Assembly: GCA_935421135.1 (NCBI GenBank)
Contig: OW285189.1
Span: forward strand, 5,291,072-5,355,071
Source: Bugulina stolonifera
Lineage: Eukaryota; Bryozoa; Gymnolaemata; Cheilostomatida; Bugulidae
Direction: 5' to 3'
DNA length: 64,000 bases
Shown here one piece after another: positions 61,101 to 64,000 of this stretch; position 1 is the stretch's first letter, and the number at the start of each line of letters is the position of its first letter. Under the pieces are notes generated by a model. It made no database searches. It was not told the DNA's origin and saw only the letters and a program-made list of their open reading frames with translations. Both the position numbers and the translations under genes were made by a program.

Positions 61101-63675
61101 TAGGTCATACATAGAATCACCAACTGTCTAACACTTACCATGATTAGCTGACTGATGGTGTGTGTTGATAGATTCGAGGCGTTTAGAACTGTGTGGACTA
61201 GTAGATGGGGAGTTATCTCCACTTTTATTCCCTGAGCTTAAACTTTCAGATTCACTGCCGGCCTTCTCTGTTGCACTTTTAAGTTTACTGGAAGACGGGC
61301 TGTCCAGGAGACCGAGGCTACTTGACTTCCTGTTTCTAATACAAGAGAGCACAAGTGTTTATTTTCCTAACACATAACCTGAATGTATGACAAGTATGGC
61401 ATGGTAATACCTCGCACTTTAGGAATACAATTCAATAAAATTGTGAAATATCGATTATGCACTTAAGACAATAATCCAAATATTAATCTAACAAGAAATG
61501 TACAACAAAAAATTACAATATCCAAGCTTTAAGTACAATTTTTTGTCACACACATGTAATTCCATCTTACCATAGTTAATCTCCAAGCTTGACTACCCGC
61601 TCATGTACATCTATATGTCGGCTACACATTCATACCTTGCATACATGTAAAGTATATTATAGTAATGTGAGACTTACTTGCTATCGTCCAGCTTGTTGCT
61701 GCTGTATGGTTCAAATGCAAAAGGTTCGTGCTGTACGGAGTCATCAGGAGGAAGCCGTCTCACAAACTCTGAATACTGCATACCTGGCTCATAGCCTCGG
61801 CAGTTCTCACACAATGTCTGATACTGCACGGGGGCGGGGGCAGACACCGTGTGCTGTAGTTGGAAATAGGCTATGGTTGCTGCCTTCATCGTGCGCTCAC
61901 ATAGAGTGATTAACTCCCGCACTTGGCTTAGTATGACACCCTGTGGGTAAATACAGTTACAGTTATCTATTGCAGTGAGATAAGGAAACTGGCAGGAATA
62001 ATAGGCTGTGCTGATGCAATAGATGACTGGGAAGGTGTGGTAATGGATTAGCTAATAATCCCACTGATAATATAAAATTAATAATATACATGCTGTTAAA
62101 TACCTGAGTCAGGCTTTACAGGTAAATCCTACACAATTGATGCTATAAGATAGCATATAATAGTCGCAATAAAATTTCAACTCACAACCATGTTGGGGAG
62201 GTTACAACGTTATGGGGATGTGGATTTATTATAAGACTAAATATATATACATGTAGCTCTGTGTATCGAGCTAGTCTCACCTTGACTTTCTCCAGTTCAC
62301 TCTGTCGAAAGTTAGCCTCATAGACGCAAGATTTGTATGTGGTCTCCGCCTCCGTAGCCTTAGTCAGCATCTCATCTGTCATCTTTTTCTTTTTCTCCAA
62401 CTGCTTGAGAGCAGAGAGACCTGAGCTGTTACCTAATGCGTCATTCTCCAGTTTGGATGCTGTATCCTGTAGCATGGTATATAGTCACATGACATAGTGT
62501 GGTCACATGATATAAGAAGACTGATCACATGATACAACGCAGAACATGTAATAGGTCTATAACAATATAAATGGTAGCATAACCAAATTTTTCGTAATAT
62601 AATAATATGAACAATCAGGACCATAGGAAATAACTTTTCTATTTGAAACATACTTGTGGCAGATTTCCAGCTTAATGACTGTGTATTGATTGGAAAAAAA
62701 ACATCAAGTCAACTGAAGTTTGTCCGAATACCAGAGCTCTAGCTTTATCTCTGTGGTATTAAGAAGGAAGGTGAATTAGCCAACATCTCTAGATGGAATC
62801 ATGCAGATAGTAATCGCCGCGGGTGTGCCTCACAACTTTGGAAAAAGGCTTTGCAATGACTACATGGCAGAATGTTAGCGTATTATATGGGTATAGACTT
62901 ACCTTGGCTTTCTCATATTCCATGCACCGCTGGTCATAGAGCAACTTGGCCTTTTTCAAGTTGGTAATTGCGTCATTCATTCGTTTCACTTCCTTTGTCC
63001 AATCATCTCTCAGCATTTTACGAGCTTTCTCGTGTTCAGCTCTACGCTGAGATAAAGGCTCCACAAACTTTTGGCTCTGAATTAGGTTGCAAGCAGCTTG
63101 AGAAGTGTTTGCAAAATCCTTATCCTAAATAATAACAATAATAGTTAGAAACAATGCAGGGATTACAGTGGTACAATGCAACTCCGATGCTGCCACAGCT
63201 GCTGCCGTGGTGAAGGCACCGTACCCATGATGATGAAAAGTATACACAAAACTGACAGTCACAAATAGCTGTTCCAAGTATGCTTGAGTGATGTACAATT
63301 GTGCACACAGTACTTGTAGTACAATTACATACGTAACGTACATAAAATTTCATGTACATGTATATCTATAATCTTTATCTATATCACAACATATGACTGT
63401 GATAATTTATTTGTATGATGTTATATGACAGTCCTGTGATCATTAGGTAGAGTGAGTAATATATAAATATACACTGTATATACATGTACATATATGTATA
63501 GTGAATCAGTGTTGGAATTCCCAGCGAAGTGTAAACATAAACGGTACTTCCTCCTGCACTGGTATTTCCAATGTATGATGTAATACCATACAGCTAACAG
63601 TTACAGTATTAATACTATTAAATTGTAGATACTAGAGTGACTAGTTACCTGATCCAGTGCTGTACCAAATATAGA
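55164..63675 (-). CDS. F-BAR/C1/RhoGAP protein of the ARHGAP29/HMHA1(ARHGAP45)/GMIP family, 5' partial
   Basis: Minus-strand exons: 63649-63675, 62903-63124, 62281-62466, 61678-61940, 61139-61335, 60888-61027, 60194-60382, 59730-59864, 59391-59566, 58860-59022, 58470-58640, 58126-58204, 57509-57595, probably 56019-56049, and 55164-55711 (stop TAA). Phases agree from the first to 57509; between 57509 and 56019 they do not, so a short exon is probably missing there. The F-BAR coiled region comes first (AEHEKARKMLRDDWTKEVKR). A C1 zinc domain follows (HSFKKLRTPSRCRVC through CEQCGIACHKKC). The RhoGAP domain has GLYRVSG with the catalytic arginine finger, LKLYLRQLPEPL and NPSNLGIVFGPTLLRP. The family binds curved membranes and inactivates Rho GTPases. 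The C-terminal tail of about 300 residues is Ser-rich and not recognised. The gene's start lies beyond 64000. Confidence 0.93.
59575..59715. repeat. Short tandem repeat in a RhoGAP intron
   Basis: Five or so copies of 'atgacacctactgatacaca'-type units within the intron 59567-59729. Confidence 0.85.
60655..60756. repeat. Minisatellite of about 23-bp unit in a RhoGAP intron
   Basis: Four copies of 'agagtggatggagattctat' with small changes, in the intron 60383-60887. Confidence 0.88.
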
Positions 63676-64000
63676 CTGGAAGGGGAGAAAACTCTACAAA
63701 TATAAACGCACATCAATTTAAAATACAAGTAAAAAGATAGTACAAAGAAAAATGGTTTACTCTGATCAAAACCTGTTCCTTACCCGCCCACATCAGACAT
63801 CCGGATTAGACAAGGAGTTGTTCTACCATTAGATACAATGTGCTATCCCTGTAATGTTAACGTGGACTAAGTGGAGATGCTTCTTCACTACGGCCCCACA
63901 CAAGCCATCCATATATAATGGGAATAATACAAGCTGCTACATATTATAAAGAGAGGAAGAAGAAGCGGAGCTATGACAGCTCAGGTATATATATATATTA
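63676..64000 (-). other. Intron of the RhoGAP gene at the window edge
   Basis: Upstream intron sequence of the minus-strand RhoGAP gene. The exon at 63649-63675 begins after a CCTTCCAG acceptor, so more exons are expected to the right. No exon was recognised in this last part. Confidence 0.55.

Overview
This is nuclear DNA of an animal: AT-rich, with split genes (GT-AG introns of about 80 bp to several kb), metazoan signalling genes, tRNA-derived SINEs, hAT-like DNA transposons and a Ty3/Gypsy LTR retrotransposon. The gene set (SPAK/OSR1 kinase, calcyphosin-like EF-hand protein, F-BAR/C1/RhoGAP protein, LRR-ROC-COR and caspase domains) fits an invertebrate, possibly an early-branching one such as a sponge. 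The species cannot be fixed from the sequence alone.

Layout. 1-8988: introns and five recognisable exons of a plus-strand gene for a type I membrane protein of unknown family (2933-8988; 5' end not found), with GC-rich and dispersed repeats in its large intron. 8989-14421: repeat-rich intergenic DNA with hAT-like elements, one of which sits inside a TATG microsatellite and itself carries a nested element. 14422-16552: an intact three-exon calcyphosin-like gene. 19050-24891 (minus): a SPAK/OSR1 (STK39/OXSR1) kinase gene whose first coding exon is split by a 1.45-kb hAT-like element with a 5-bp target duplication. 26617-38501 (minus): eleven exons whose splice phases all agree and which join LRR-ROC-COR (Roco GTPase) to a complete caspase domain, predicting one protein of about 1,202 residues with a possible N-myristoylation start. 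39.3-41.1 kb: a decayed retroelement pol. 42.3-45.5 kb: a cluster of hAT-like elements, one carrying two younger insertions. 46341-53165: a nearly intact Gypsy element with LTRs that look identical. 55164-63675 (minus): most of an ARHGAP29/HMHA1/GMIP-type gene (F-BAR, C1, RhoGAP) that runs off the right edge.

The standout is the Roco-caspase gene. The GTPase module is the kind of switch that could control dimerisation of the attached initiator-like caspase, so it may be a single-chain death or defence sensor; that role is inference. The kinase gene broken by a transposon is the second point to check, since excision of the element would leave a perfect frame. All exon models were read by eye from frame, splice signals and phase, without transcripts or database searches.
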